This document shows positions 10,709-19,554 of a stretch of DNA of 64,000 bases, piece by piece; position 1 is the first letter of the stretch; each line of letters opens with the position of its first letter. Below the pieces are notes generated by a model. The model did no database searches. It worked only from the letters and a program-made list of their open reading frames with translations, and had not been told where the DNA came from. This stretch comes from Streptomyces griseosporeus (lineage in GTDB: Bacteria; Actinomycetota; Actinomycetes; Streptomycetales; Streptomycetaceae). Made by a program: the position numbers and the translations under genes. The DNA lies in assembly GCF_014656055.1 (NCBI RefSeq), contig NZ_BNBR01000003.1:306475-370474 (forward strand), written 5' to 3'.

Positions 10709-12564
10709 CGGCCCCCACCACCTCCGTCACCCCCTCCGACGACGACAGCACCCCCCGCCCCCAGGGCGGCGCGGGCGACCCCTTCGACCGCGACGTCCTG
10801 CCCACCCCGCCCGGCGCGACCGCCGCCCTGCTGCGGTCCCTGCTCGCGCCGATGAGGGCCCGCGTCGCGGTCACCACGCTTCTGCTGCTGCTCCAGCAGG
10901 CGGCCGTGCAGGCGGGCCCGCTGCTGGTGGCGTACGCCATCGACCGCGCCGTCCCCGCCTTCCGCCGCGACGACCACGGCCCGCTGATCGCGGTGGCCGT
11001 CGGCTACCTGCTGAGCGCGGCCGCCTCCGGCGCGCTGCAGTACGCGTTCATCACCGCCTCCGCGCGCGTCAACCAGGACGTGCTGCTCGACCTGCGCGGC
11101 CGGATCTTCCGCCACGCGCAGGCGCTGAGCATCGACTTCCACGAGCGCTACACGAGCGGCCGACTGATCTCCCGCTCCACCACGGACGTCGAGTCGCTGC
11201 GGGAACTGCTCAGCGAGGGGCTGCAGGAGCTGGTGACGGTCATCCTGTCCTTCGTCTACATCTCGGCGATGCTGCTCTGGCTGGACCTGGGGCTGGGCGC
11301 GGTGGCCGTCGCCTCCTTCGTGCCGCTGTACCTGCTGGTACGGCTGTACCAGCGGCGGGCGGGCGAGGTGTACCGCGTGCGGTCCACCGCGATCGCTGCG
11401 GTGATCGTGAAGTTCGTCGAGACGATGAACGGCATCCGCCCGGTGCGCGCCTTCCGCCGCGAGGACGCCAACGACGCCGAGTTCCGGGTGCTCAACCGGC
11501 GGCACGAGCGCAGCAACGGCGACGCGCTGCTGGAGATGGCCCGCTATGTCGTCGGCTCCCGGCTGGTCGCCAACACGGCGGTCGCGCTCATCGTGCTGTG
11601 GGGCGCCTACCGGGTCGCGGACGGCTCACTGGAGCTGGGTGTGCTGGCCGCGGCGGTGCTGTACCTGCGGCGCCTGTACGACCCGATCGACCGGCTCGGC
11701 ATGTTCCTCAACTCCTACCAGTCGGCCGCCGCGTCCCTGGAGAAGATCGCGGGCCTGCTCGCGCAGACGCCGTCGGTGCCGGAGCCGTCCGCGCCGAGGG
11801 AACTGCCGCCGCTCAAGGGCGACATGCCGGGCCGCGAGGTCGTCTTCGACGGGGTGCGCTTCGCGTACCGCACCGGTGGCGAGGTGCTGCCCCGCTTCGA
11901 CCTGACCCTGCCGGCCGGGCAGACGGTCGCGGTCGTCGGCACCACCGGCGCCGGCAAGTCGACGCTGGCCAAGCTGCTCGCCCGGTTCTACGACCCGACC
12001 GAGGGGCGGGTGCTGCTGGACGGGGTGGACCTGCGCGAGCTGGCCACGCCCGAGCTGCGGCGCGGGGTGGTGATGGTGACGCAGGAGGCGTTCCTGTTCT
12101 CCGGCTCGGTCGCCGACAACATCGCGCTCGGCCGGCCCGACGCCACCCGCGAGGAGATCGAGCGGGCGGCGAAGGCGATCGGCGCGCACGAGTTCATCAG
12201 CGCCCTGCCCGACGGCTACGACACCGACGTGCGCCGGCGGGGCGGCCGTATCTCCGCCGGACAGCGGCAACTGGTGGCGTTCGCGCGGGCGTTGCTCGCC
12301 GACCCGGCGGTGCTGATCCTGGACGAGGCGACGAGTTCGCTGGACATCCCCGGGGAGCGGGCGGTGCAGCGGGCGATGGCGACGGTGCTGCAGGGCCGTA
12401 CCGCGGTGGTGATCGCGCACCGGCTGTCGACGGTGGAGATCGCCGACCGGGTGCTGGTGATGGAGCACGGGCGGATCGTGGAGGACGGCAGCCCGGCCAA
12501 GCTGGTCGCGGGCCGCGGGCGGTTCTCGGACCTGCACCGGGCGTGGCGGGACAGTCTGGTGTGA
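10705..12564 (+). CDS. ABC exporter half-transporter, catalytic subunit
   Basis: A 619-residue partner of the preceding subunit. Membrane domain about 40-340; ATPase about 370-610 with Walker A GTTGAGKST, Walker B AVLILDEATSSLD with the catalytic Glu, and the H-loop in VIAHRLST. The signature is RISAGQRQ rather than LSGGQ. In a heterodimer that weakened signature would face the Asp-containing Walker B of the first subunit, leaving one degenerate and one consensus ATP site. ATGA overlap with the upstream gene. Role: efflux across the cytoplasmic membrane. Confidence 0.93.
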   Translation: MTAPTTSVTPSDDDSTPRPQGGAGDPFDRDVLPTPPGATAALLRSLLAPMRARVAVTTLLLLLQQAAVQAGPLLVAYAIDRAVPAFRRDDHGPLIAVAVGYLLSAAASGALQYAFITASARVNQDVLLDLRGRIFRHAQALSIDFHERYTSGRLISRSTTDVESLRELLSEGLQELVTVILSFVYISAMLLWLDLGLGAVAVASFVPLYLLVRLYQRRAGEVYRVRSTAIAAVIVKFVETMNGIRPVRAFRREDANDAEFRVLNRRHERSNGDALLEMARYVVGSRLVANTAVALIVLWGAYRVADGSLELGVLAAAVLYLRRLYDPIDRLGMFLNSYQSAAASLEKIAGLLAQTPSVPEPSAPRELPPLKGDMPGREVVFDGVRFAYRTGGEVLPRFDLTLPAGQTVAVVGTTGAGKSTLAKLLARFYDPTEGRVLLDGVDLRELATPELRRGVVMVTQEAFLFSGSVADNIALGRPDATREEIERAAKAIGAHEFISALPDGYDTDVRRRGGRISAGQRQLVAFARALLADPAVLILDEATSSLDIPGERAVQRAMATVLQGRTAVVIAHRLSTVEIADRVLVMEHGRIVEDGSPAKLVAGRGRFSDLHRAWRDSLV

Positions 12565-12739
12565 GGGCGTCCCGGCCGCCCTCCGCGCCGCCGGCCGACG
12601 GTACGCGGCGCCCGGGAGGGCGGGGGCGGGCCGTCCGGTCCGCCGGAGCCGTCACCGGGCTCCGCCGAACGGGTGTCCTAAACTCCGTTCGGGCAGGGAG
12701 GGGCCGCGCGACCGCGCGCCCGGGCGCGCGGGGGGCGGT

Positions 12740-13306
12740 GTGGAGGAGCGGTACTGGCGCCGGTTCAAGGCGCGCTGTGACAGCCTCATCGGGCAGCTGG
12801 ACGTTCCGAGGCCGTTCCGTATCGAGGACCTGGCCGCGGCGGTGGCCCGGCCGCGCGGCCGGCCGCTCCGGCTGATCCCGCTGCCCGGCACGCAGTCCAC
12901 CGGGGCGGGGATCTGCGGGGTGTGGATCGCCCTCGCCGACGCCGACCACGTCTACTACTCGGTCGTGACCAGCCGCGTCCACCAGGTCCACATCGTGCTG
13001 CACGAGCTGGCCCACGTCCTGCTGGACCACCGGCAGGACGGCGAACCGGACCACGACGGTCTGCGGCGGCTGTTCCCCGACCTCGACCCGGCGACGGTGG
13101 CCCGGCTGCTGGCCCGGGACCGGACCCGCTCGACGACGGGGCAGGAGGAGGAGGCCGAGTTGCTGGCCTCGCTGCTGTGGCAGCACTTCGACGCCGCCCC
13201 GGCGGCGCTGCCCAGTGCTTCGCGGAAGTCGGCCGACACCCTGTCCCTGGCGTGGTGCACCTTCGCCGACGCGTACGAGTGGAGGGGGCCGAGTGAGGCC
13301 GTATGA
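12740..13306 (+). CDS. ImmA/IrrE-like metallopeptidase (HELAH)
   Basis: A 188-residue soluble protein with a zincin motif in VHIVLHELAHVLLDH (HExxH), a helical N-terminus, and an acidic helical C-terminal third (QEEEAELLASLLWQH) whose Glu residues could supply the third metal ligand. Related Streptomyces proteins are annotated as ImmA/IrrE-family or toxin-component proteins; ImmA and IrrE cleave repressor-type regulators. No repressor target is encoded next door. The GTG at 12740 follows GGGGGCGG. It overlaps the downstream membrane gene by 14 bases, so the two are coupled and probably work together. Confidence 0.8.
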   Translation: MEERYWRRFKARCDSLIGQLDVPRPFRIEDLAAAVARPRGRPLRLIPLPGTQSTGAGICGVWIALADADHVYYSVVTSRVHQVHIVLHELAHVLLDHRQDGEPDHDGLRRLFPDLDPATVARLLARDRTRSTTGQEEEAELLASLLWQHFDAAPAALPSASRKSADTLSLAWCTFADAYEWRGPSEAV

Positions 13307-14468
13307 GCTGGTGATGCTGCCGCCGATGTGGCTGCTCACCCTGTACGGCGTCGGCAGGTGGCGGTCCGCGCCCCGGCGCAACCGGGTGCTGTCGACGATG
13401 TGGCTGTGCTGGACGCTGGCCGTGACGCTGGGCACGCCCGCCGTGCGGCGGGTGGTGGACGCGGTGCTCGGGGTCGCCAGCGTCACGAACCTCCTGGTGC
13501 ATCTGCTCGGGCTGACCGCGACGGCCGCGGTGCTGGAGTTCATCCGTGAGGTGACGGGACAGGCGCGGGGCCGGGTGTCGCGGTGGAATCTGGCCGGGCT
13601 CGCGGCCGGGGCGGCGACGCTGGCCGTCGCGTTCGCGGTGATGCCCCGGCCGGACGGCGAGGTCGATCTGCTGACCTACAGCCAGGACTCCACCGCGGGG
13701 TACGTCTACTGGACGGTGCAGACCGGGTACTCCGCGATCGGCCTGCTGGTGTCCGCGTGGGTCTGCTGGACGCACGGCCGGTACGCCGTGCCCGGCCCGG
13801 CCCGGATCTCGCTGCGGCTGATGCGGGTGGCCATCGCGGCGGACGCCGTCTACCTGCTGCACCGCTTCACTTATGTGACGGCACGTCACCTGCGCTGGCC
13901 CGTGCCGGACTCCGCCGTGGTGACCGGGACGACCCAGGCGCTGCTGGGGCTGTCCTGGCTGCTGTTCGCGCTGGCCGTGATCTGGCCGGCGCTCGCGGAG
14001 CACCGGCTCCGGCGGGCGGCGGCGCGGCAGGCCGACGGGATCGCGCCGCTGTGGCGGATGCTGCAGACGGGCGCTCCGGGTGTGGTGCTGCCGCTGCCGG
14101 ACGAACTGCGGCGCAACCACCCCCGGCTGCGGCTGTACCGGTACGTGGTGGAGATCCAGGACGGTGTGCTGCACCTCGAACGGCACCTGGACGCGAGCCA
14201 TCCGCCGGCCGCCGAGGCGGAGCTGCGGGCGGCCGGCGTGGACGAGACCCTGCTCGCCCCGGCCGTCGAGGCGGTACTGCTGCGCTACGCCCTGGAGGCG
14301 GAGCTGGCGGGCCGCCGGGAGGTGCCCGGCGACCGGCCGAAGGGGCCGGGGGCGCCGGATCTGGACGCGGAGATCCGCTGGCTGACCCAGGTGGCGGCGG
14401 CCATGGAGGCGCCGGCCGTGGCGGCCGCCGCCCGGCGCCTCGGCGAGACGCCCACCGTGGCGCGATAG
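13293..14468 (+). CDS. MAB_1171c-family integral membrane protein (DUF6545-like)
   Basis: A 391-residue protein with seven predicted membrane helices, among them PPMWLLTLYGV, STMWLCWTLAVTLG, LLVHLLGLTATAAVLEFI, YSAIGLLVSAWVCW and LLGLSWLLFALAVIW. A cytosolic C-terminal region of about 150 residues is typical of the MAB_1171c putative transporter family. Function is unproven. The start is a GTG at 13293 inside the end of the metallopeptidase gene (14-base overlap). This pairing with an HELAH protein recurs in Streptomyces and suggests a membrane sensor or receptor controlling a cytosolic protease. Confidence 0.78.
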   Translation: MRPYELVMLPPMWLLTLYGVGRWRSAPRRNRVLSTMWLCWTLAVTLGTPAVRRVVDAVLGVASVTNLLVHLLGLTATAAVLEFIREVTGQARGRVSRWNLAGLAAGAATLAVAFAVMPRPDGEVDLLTYSQDSTAGYVYWTVQTGYSAIGLLVSAWVCWTHGRYAVPGPARISLRLMRVAIAADAVYLLHRFTYVTARHLRWPVPDSAVVTGTTQALLGLSWLLFALAVIWPALAEHRLRRAAARQADGIAPLWRMLQTGAPGVVLPLPDELRRNHPRLRLYRYVVEIQDGVLHLERHLDASHPPAAEAELRAAGVDETLLAPAVEAVLLRYALEAELAGRREVPGDRPKGPGAPDLDAEIRWLTQVAAAMEAPAVAAAARRLGETPTVAR

Positions 14469-14778
14469 GACCGTTCAGCGGTTGGCGCCCCGTTCGCCCC
14501 ATGGGCCACGAGTCCGTATACCGAACATGAACATCCGGACAACGAACGATTTCCGGCCAACTTTCTGACGCGCTCCTGACAGGACCGGGAGACTCCTGCC
14601 ACTCTTCCCACGGCCGCGTCACAGCAACCCCACAGATCCACCACCGCTGTGGCGCCGGACCCGCACTGCCGCACGTGGTTTCCCGTACCACCTGCACCAC
14701 CCTGTTCTGCCCGGACGGCGCATCCCCCCGTCCGGATCTCCCCTGGCCGCGCGACCCGCGGCCACGCAGAAGGAGTCA
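14469..14778. other. Gene-free 310-bp leader of the first M4 protease
   Basis: No coding sequence seen. At 14535-14580 it holds a block (CCGGACA, then TTTCCGGCCAAC, then CTGAC) that recurs before the second protease at 16901-16942. The remainder is pyrimidine-rich. An AAGGAG ribosome site lies at 14770-14775. Confidence 0.6.
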
Positions 14779-16815
14779 GTGTTGAGAAGCAGTTCCTCGC
14801 GCAGACGCACCTCCCACACACTGCACCGCCGGACGGCCGGCGCCGCCCTGGTCGGTGTGGCCGCGCTCCTGACCGCGGCGATCCAGTCGGGCGCGGCGAC
14901 CGCCGCCCCGCAGCAGGCACCGTCGGCCGCCGCCGCGCACGCCTCCGTCCAGCTCTCCCCGTCGCAGCGCGCGGAGCTGCTGCGCGACGCCTCCTCCGGC
15001 ACCGCCCGCACGGCCGCGGCGATAGGCCTGGGCGACCAGGAGCGGCTGGTCGTGCGGGACGTCGTCAAGGACGCCGACGGCACGCTGCACACCCGCTACG
15101 AGCGCACCTACGCCGGTCTGCCGGTCCTCGGCGGCGACCTGATCGTCGACACCGCCAAGTCGGGTGAGACCCAGCGGGTCATCAAGGCGACGAACGCCGC
15201 GCTGAAGGTCTCCGACCTGACCCCGGACGTCACCAAGAGCGCCGCCGAGCAGCAGGCCGTGGCCCGCGCCAAGGCCCTCGGCGGCACCAAGTCGGCGGCG
15301 GACTCCTCGCGCAAGGTGATCTGGGCGGCGAGCGGCAAGCCGGTCCTGGCGTACGAGACGGTCGTGGGCGGCCTCCAGGACGACGGCACGCCGAACGAAC
15401 TGCACGTCATCACCGACGCGGCCACCGGCCAGAAGCTGTACGAGTACCAGGGCGTCAGGAACGGCACCGGCAACACCATGTACAGCGGCACGGTGCCCCT
15501 GACCACGACCCTGTCGGGCTCGACGTACACCCTCAACGACGGGGCGCGCGGCGGTCACAAGACGTACAACCTCAACCGCGGCACCTCCGGCACCGGCACC
15601 CTGTTCTCGCAGACCAGCGACACCTGGGGCAACGGCACGGCGTCCAACTCCGCCACCGCGGGCGCGGACGCGCACTACGGCGCGGCGGTCACCTGGGACT
15701 TCTACAAGAACACCTTCGGCCGCAGCGGCATCCGCAACGACGGGGTGGCGGCGTACAGCCGCGTCCACTACGGCAACGCGTACGTCAACGCGTTCTGGGA
15801 CGACAGCTGCTTCTGCATGACCTACGGCGACGGGACCAGCAACACCCACCCGCTGACCTCCCTCGACGTGGCCGGCCACGAGATGAGCCACGGCGTCACC
15901 TCCAACACCGCGGGCCTGAACTACTCCGGCGAGTCCGGCGGCCTGAACGAGGCGACCTCCGACATCTTCGGCACCGGCGTGGAGTTCTACGCCAACAACA
16001 GCACGGACGTCGGTGACTACCTCATCGGCGAGAAGATCGACATCAACGGCGACGGCACCCCGCTGCGCTACATGGACAAGCCCAGCAAGGACGGCGCGTC
16101 CAAGGACAGCTGGTACTCCGGCATCGGCTCGGTCGACGTGCACTACTCCTCGGGCCCGGCCAACCACTTCTTCTACCTCCTGTCGGAGGGCAGCGGCGCC
16201 AAGGTCATCAACGGCGTGAGCTACAACTCGCCGACCGCGGACGGCCTCCCGGTCACCGGCATCGGCCGGGACAAGGCGCTGCAGATCTGGTACCGGGCGC
16301 TGACCACGAAGTTCACCTCGACCACCAACTACGCGGGCGCCCGCACCGGCACCCTCGCGGCGGCCGGTGAGCTGTACGGCACCTCCTCCGCCGAGTACAA
16401 GGCGGTACAGGACGCCTGGGCCGGCGTCGCGGTCGGTTCGCGCTCGGGTGGCGGCGGCGGTGGCGGCACCGTCTTCGAGAACACCGCCGACGTATCGATT
16501 CCGGACAACGGCGCGGCCGTGACCTCCTCGATCACGGTGTCCGGCCGGTCCGGTAACGCCCCCTCCAACCTCCAGGTCGGCGTCGACATCATCCACACCT
16601 GGCGCGGTGACCTGGTGATCGACCTGGTGGCCCCGGACGGCACGGCGTACCGCCTGAAGAACTTCAGCTCCTCGGACTCGGCGGACAACGTCCAGACGAC
16701 CTACACGGTCAACGCCTCCTCCGAAGTCGCCAACGGCACCTGGAAGTTGCGGGTCCAGGACCAGGCGACCTACGACACGGGCTACATCAACGGGTGGAAG
16801 CTGACCTTCCCGTAG
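14779..16815 (+). CDS. Secreted M4 neutral zinc metalloprotease with C-terminal P domain
   Basis: A 678-residue thermolysin-family preproenzyme. Order: signal peptide (about 1-45, ending near AAIQSGAATAAPQQ), FTP/PepSY propeptide (HTRYERTYAGLPVLGGDLIV, to about 215), M4 catalytic domain with HEMSH zinc motif in DVAGHEMSHGVTSNTAGL, third ligand Glu in GGLNEATSDIFG and catalytic His in DVHYSSGPANHFFYLLSEG. A Gly-rich hinge (SGGGGGGG) then leads to a proprotein-convertase P domain of about 110 residues. Extracellular protein degradation. GTG at 14779 is only three bases from AAGGAG; the next codon, TTG at 14782, has better spacing and may be the true start. Confidence 0.93.
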   Translation: MLRSSSSRRRTSHTLHRRTAGAALVGVAALLTAAIQSGAATAAPQQAPSAAAAHASVQLSPSQRAELLRDASSGTARTAAAIGLGDQERLVVRDVVKDADGTLHTRYERTYAGLPVLGGDLIVDTAKSGETQRVIKATNAALKVSDLTPDVTKSAAEQQAVARAKALGGTKSAADSSRKVIWAASGKPVLAYETVVGGLQDDGTPNELHVITDAATGQKLYEYQGVRNGTGNTMYSGTVPLTTTLSGSTYTLNDGARGGHKTYNLNRGTSGTGTLFSQTSDTWGNGTASNSATAGADAHYGAAVTWDFYKNTFGRSGIRNDGVAAYSRVHYGNAYVNAFWDDSCFCMTYGDGTSNTHPLTSLDVAGHEMSHGVTSNTAGLNYSGESGGLNEATSDIFGTGVEFYANNSTDVGDYLIGEKIDINGDGTPLRYMDKPSKDGASKDSWYSGIGSVDVHYSSGPANHFFYLLSEGSGAKVINGVSYNSPTADGLPVTGIGRDKALQIWYRALTTKFTSTTNYAGARTGTLAAAGELYGTSSAEYKAVQDAWAGVAVGSRSGGGGGGGTVFENTADVSIPDNGAAVTSSITVSGRSGNAPSNLQVGVDIIHTWRGDLVIDLVAPDGTAYRLKNFSSSDSADNVQTTYTVNASSEVANGTWKLRVQDQATYDTGYINGWKLTFP

Positions 16816-16836
16816 GCCGTACCGGCCCCTGAGACA

Positions 16837-16882
16837 GGGCGCCGCCCCGGAGGTTCGACTCCCCGGGGCGGCGCCCGTTTTT
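16837..16882 (+). terminator. Rho-independent terminator after first M4 protease
   Basis: Perfect 14-bp stem (16837-16850 with 16863-16876), 12-nt loop, then G and five T residues (16878-16882). Confidence 0.92.
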
Positions 16883-16900
16883 ACATTCCTGAAACGTTTA

Positions 16901-16942
16901 CCGGACAGCCGAATTTCGGCCAACATCACGTCAGGGTCATGA
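16901..16942 (+). promoter_or_regulatory. Upstream block shared by both M4 protease genes
   Basis: CCGGACAGCCGAATTTCGGCC, then CAAC, then TCAGG..CATGAC, matches 14535-14580 upstream of the first protease with small gaps (CCGGACA..CGAA..TTTC(C)GGCCAAC..TGAC). It is probably the shared promoter or activator region copied with the gene. No canonical -35/-10 pair is evident. Confidence 0.5.
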
Positions 16943-17050
16943 CATGTACGCGCCCTCTCTGCCACGCTTCACCTCACCCGCCGCACAACTTCACCGCCAC
17001 TCCGGCCGGTTGCCCCACTCCGGCCCGGACTCCCCCACAAAGGAGCTTGT

Positions 17051-18697
17051 GTGTCCTCCCTCTACGCGCGTCACAAGCGCACGACACTGGCCGTCGCCAC
17101 CGCCGTCGCGGCCGGAGCCCTCCTTACCACCGGTCTGACCACCGGTTCCGCGGCCGCGCAGACCCCGGCGCCGAAGCTCGCCGCGGCCCCCGTCCTGCTC
17201 TCGTCGGCCGCCCGCACGACGCTGATCCAGGAGAAGCAGTCCGAGGCGACGACGACGGCCCGCGAGATAGGCCTGGCCTCGCAGGAGAGCCTGGTCGTCA
17301 AGGACGTCGTGAAGGACGCCGACGGCTCGGTCCACACCCGCTACGAGCGCACCTACGCGGGCCTGCCGGTCCTCGGCGGCGACCTGGTCGTCCACCAGAG
17401 CGCGTCCGGCGAGACCAGAGGCGTGACGAAGGCGGTCCAGGCGTCGGTCAAGCCGGCCACGCTGACCCCGAAGGTCACCGCGTCGAAGGCGCAGGCCCAG
17501 GCCCTCACCGCGGCCCAGGCGGCGGGCTCGGACCAGACCACCGCCACCCAGGCGCCCCGCAAGGTGATCTGGGCGGCGACCGGCACGCCGGTCCTCGCCT
17601 ACGAGACGGTCGTCGGCGGCCTCCAGGACGACGGCACCCCGAACGAGCTGCACGTCATCACCGACGCTGCGACCGGCAAGAAGCTCTACGAGTACCAGGG
17701 CATCGAGACGGGCACCGGCAAGAGCCTGTACTCGGGCACCGTCACCCTCGGCACCTACAAGGCCAGCACGGCGTACCAGCTGTACGACACCACGCGCGGC
17801 GGCCACAAGACGTACAACCTCGCGCACGGCACGTCCGGCACCGGCAGCCTGTTCACCGACGCGGACGACATCTGGGGCACCGGCACCGCCTCCAGCTCCT
17901 CCACCGACCAGACGGCGGCCGTCGACGCGGCCTACGGCGCCCAGGTCACCTGGGACTTCTACAAGAACACCTTCGGCCGCTCCGGCATCAAGAACGACGG
18001 CAAGGCCGCCTATTCCCGCGTCCACTACGGCAACGCGTACGTCAACGCCTTCTGGGACGACAGCTGCTTCTGCATGACGTACGGCGACGGCTCGGGCAAC
18101 ACCCACCCGCTGACGTCGCTCGACGTGGCCGGCCACGAGATGAGCCACGGCGTCACCTCCAACACCGCGGGCCTGAACTACTCCGGCGAGTCCGGCGGCC
18201 TGAACGAGGCGACCTCCGACATCTTCGGCACCGGCGTGGAGTTCTACGCCGGCAACAGCTCCGACGCCGGCGACTACCTCATCGGCGAGAAGATCAACAT
18301 CAACGGCGACGGCACCCCGCTGCGCTACATGGACAAGCCCAGCAAGGACGGCGGCTCGGCCGACTACTGGTCCTCCTCCGTCGGCAGCAAGGACGTCCAC
18401 TACTCGTCCGGTGTCGCGAACCACTTCTTCTACCTGCTGTCGGAGGGCAGCGGCTCGAAGACGATCAACGGGGTCAGCTACAACTCCCCGACGTACAACG
18501 GCTCCACGGTCACCGGCATCGGCCGCGCCAAGGCGCTGCAGATCTGGTACAAGGCGCTCACCACGTACATGACCTCCACGACGAACTACAAGGGCGCCCG
18601 CACGGCGACCCTGAACGCGGCGTCGGCGCTGTACGGCTCCACCAGCACCGAGTACAAGGCGGTGGCCGCCGCCTGGTCCGCGGTCAACGTCAGCTGA
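17051..18697 (+). CDS. Secreted M4 neutral zinc metalloprotease, short paralogue
   Basis: A 548-residue paralogue of the preceding protease: signal peptide (about 1-38), FTP/PepSY propeptide with the same ERTYAGLPVLGGDLVV block, and M4 domain with HEMSH, GGLNEATSDIFG and VHYSSGVANHFFYLLSEG. The catalytic domains are near-identical over long stretches. It ends after the M4 domain and lacks the hinge and P domain, so the pair differs mainly in C-terminal architecture. The GTG at 17051 follows AAAGGAG with five-base spacing. Extracellular protein turnover is expected. Confidence 0.93.
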   Translation: MSSLYARHKRTTLAVATAVAAGALLTTGLTTGSAAAQTPAPKLAAAPVLLSSAARTTLIQEKQSEATTTAREIGLASQESLVVKDVVKDADGSVHTRYERTYAGLPVLGGDLVVHQSASGETRGVTKAVQASVKPATLTPKVTASKAQAQALTAAQAAGSDQTTATQAPRKVIWAATGTPVLAYETVVGGLQDDGTPNELHVITDAATGKKLYEYQGIETGTGKSLYSGTVTLGTYKASTAYQLYDTTRGGHKTYNLAHGTSGTGSLFTDADDIWGTGTASSSSTDQTAAVDAAYGAQVTWDFYKNTFGRSGIKNDGKAAYSRVHYGNAYVNAFWDDSCFCMTYGDGSGNTHPLTSLDVAGHEMSHGVTSNTAGLNYSGESGGLNEATSDIFGTGVEFYAGNSSDAGDYLIGEKININGDGTPLRYMDKPSKDGGSADYWSSSVGSKDVHYSSGVANHFFYLLSEGSGSKTINGVSYNSPTYNGSTVTGIGRAKALQIWYKALTTYMTSTTNYKGARTATLNAASALYGSTSTEYKAVAAAWSAVNVS

Positions 18698-18704
18698 CCT
18701 GACG

Positions 18705-18739
18705 ACGGCCCCCGGGAGAGCGCGTCTCCCGGGGGCCGT
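18705..18739. terminator. GC-rich hairpin after second M4 protease
   Basis: Perfect 15-bp stem (18705-18719 with 18725-18739) and a five-base loop, no T tract. It ends 13 bases before the ATG of the DUF1990 gene, so that gene must start transcription within or right after the hairpin, or be expressed by read-through. Confidence 0.8.
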
Positions 18740-18752
18740 ACGCTTGGACCCC

Positions 18753-19271
18753 ATGTCTTCGGAGGACTTCACGTACGACGCGGTCGGCGCGACCCGCGAG
18801 AACGTCACCGCCTGCCCGCCCGGCTTCCACCCCCTGCACGTCCGCACCCGCCTGGGCGAGGGCGAGCCGGTCTTCCGCCGGGCCGCGGAGGCGGTCCTCA
18901 CCTGGGAGATGCACCGTGCGCTGGGCGTCGGCATCGACGCCACGGCCCCCCGCGCCGCCGAGGGCGTCGACGTCACGGTCACCCTGGCCGGCATGATCAA
19001 GGCCCCCTGCCGCATCGTCTGGACGGCCGAGGAGCCCCGCCGGGCCGGCTGGGCCTACGGCACCCTGACCGGCCACCCCGAGTGCGGCGAGGAGGCCTTC
19101 CTGGTGGAGCGCACCGGGGACGGCACGGTCTGGCTGACGATCGCCGCGTTCAGCCGCCCGGCCAAGTGGTACGCCAGAGCGGGCGGCCCCGCCACCCGCG
19201 GCCTCCAGAACGCCTACGCCCGCCGCTGCGGAACGGTCCTGCGCAAACTCTGCGCGCCCCATGAGGCGTGA
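18753..19271 (+). CDS. DUF1990 family protein
   Basis: A 172-residue soluble protein matching DUF1990: FTYDAVGATRENVTACPPGFHPL at the N-terminus, WEMHRALGVGIDATAPRAAEGVDVTV in the middle and GYGTLxGHPECGEEAF-like WAYGTLTGHPECGEEAFLVE later. Function not established for the family. ATG at 18753 preferred over the TTG at 18744. The start lies very close to a terminator hairpin, leaving little room for a leader, so the transcript may be leaderless or nearly so. Confidence 0.83.
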   Translation: MSSEDFTYDAVGATRENVTACPPGFHPLHVRTRLGEGEPVFRRAAEAVLTWEMHRALGVGIDATAPRAAEGVDVTVTLAGMIKAPCRIVWTAEEPRRAGWAYGTLTGHPECGEEAFLVERTGDGTVWLTIAAFSRPAKWYARAGGPATRGLQNAYARRCGTVLRKLCAPHEA

Positions 19272-19299
19272 CGGCCCGCACTCGCGTACGACGGCGAGG

Positions 19300-19403
19300 G
19301 GCCGTGTCGGGGGGTGTCCGCCCGCAGCGGGCGCCGTAAAGAAGCGGCAAGAATGTGACCGTACCCAGCGGCGCACCGAGGACGGACACCCCCCGGCGCG
19401 GCC
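19300..19403. repeat. Long imperfect inverted repeat between convergent genes
   Basis: 19300-19320 and 19383-19403 are inverted copies of a 21-mer built on CGGACACCCCCC with two mismatches, separated by 62 bases. It sits in the gap between the convergent DUF1990 and MFS genes and could fold as a large bidirectional terminator. The minus-strand text (a TCACATTCTTGCCGC segment and flanks) resembles intergenic repeats I recall from other Streptomyces chromosomes. Confidence 0.6.
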
Positions 19404-19471
19404 CCGACCCACAAACCGCCCGTAGGCGCTACGCACGCCACAACGCAACCGCAACGGGCCGCCGCAGGCAT

Positions 19472-19540
19472 ACAGGGGCGCGGGGCTGTATCGATATGCG
19501 GCTCCGCCGCGTGGGCGCGACCAGCCCCCACCCACCCGCA
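19472..19540. repeat. Streptomyces-type interspersed palindromic element
   Basis: An outer stem GGGGCTG (19482-19488) / CAGCCCC (19522-19528) encloses a hairpin ATGCGGC-TCC-GCCGCGT. The string AGGGGCGCGGGGCTGT...TGCGGCTCCGCCGCGTGGGCGCGACCAGCC, given here in part, resembles an intergenic element dispersed in many Streptomyces genomes (recollection, not searched). It lies just past the end of the MFS gene. Confidence 0.6.
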
Positions 19541-19554
19541 GACGCCCCACCACC

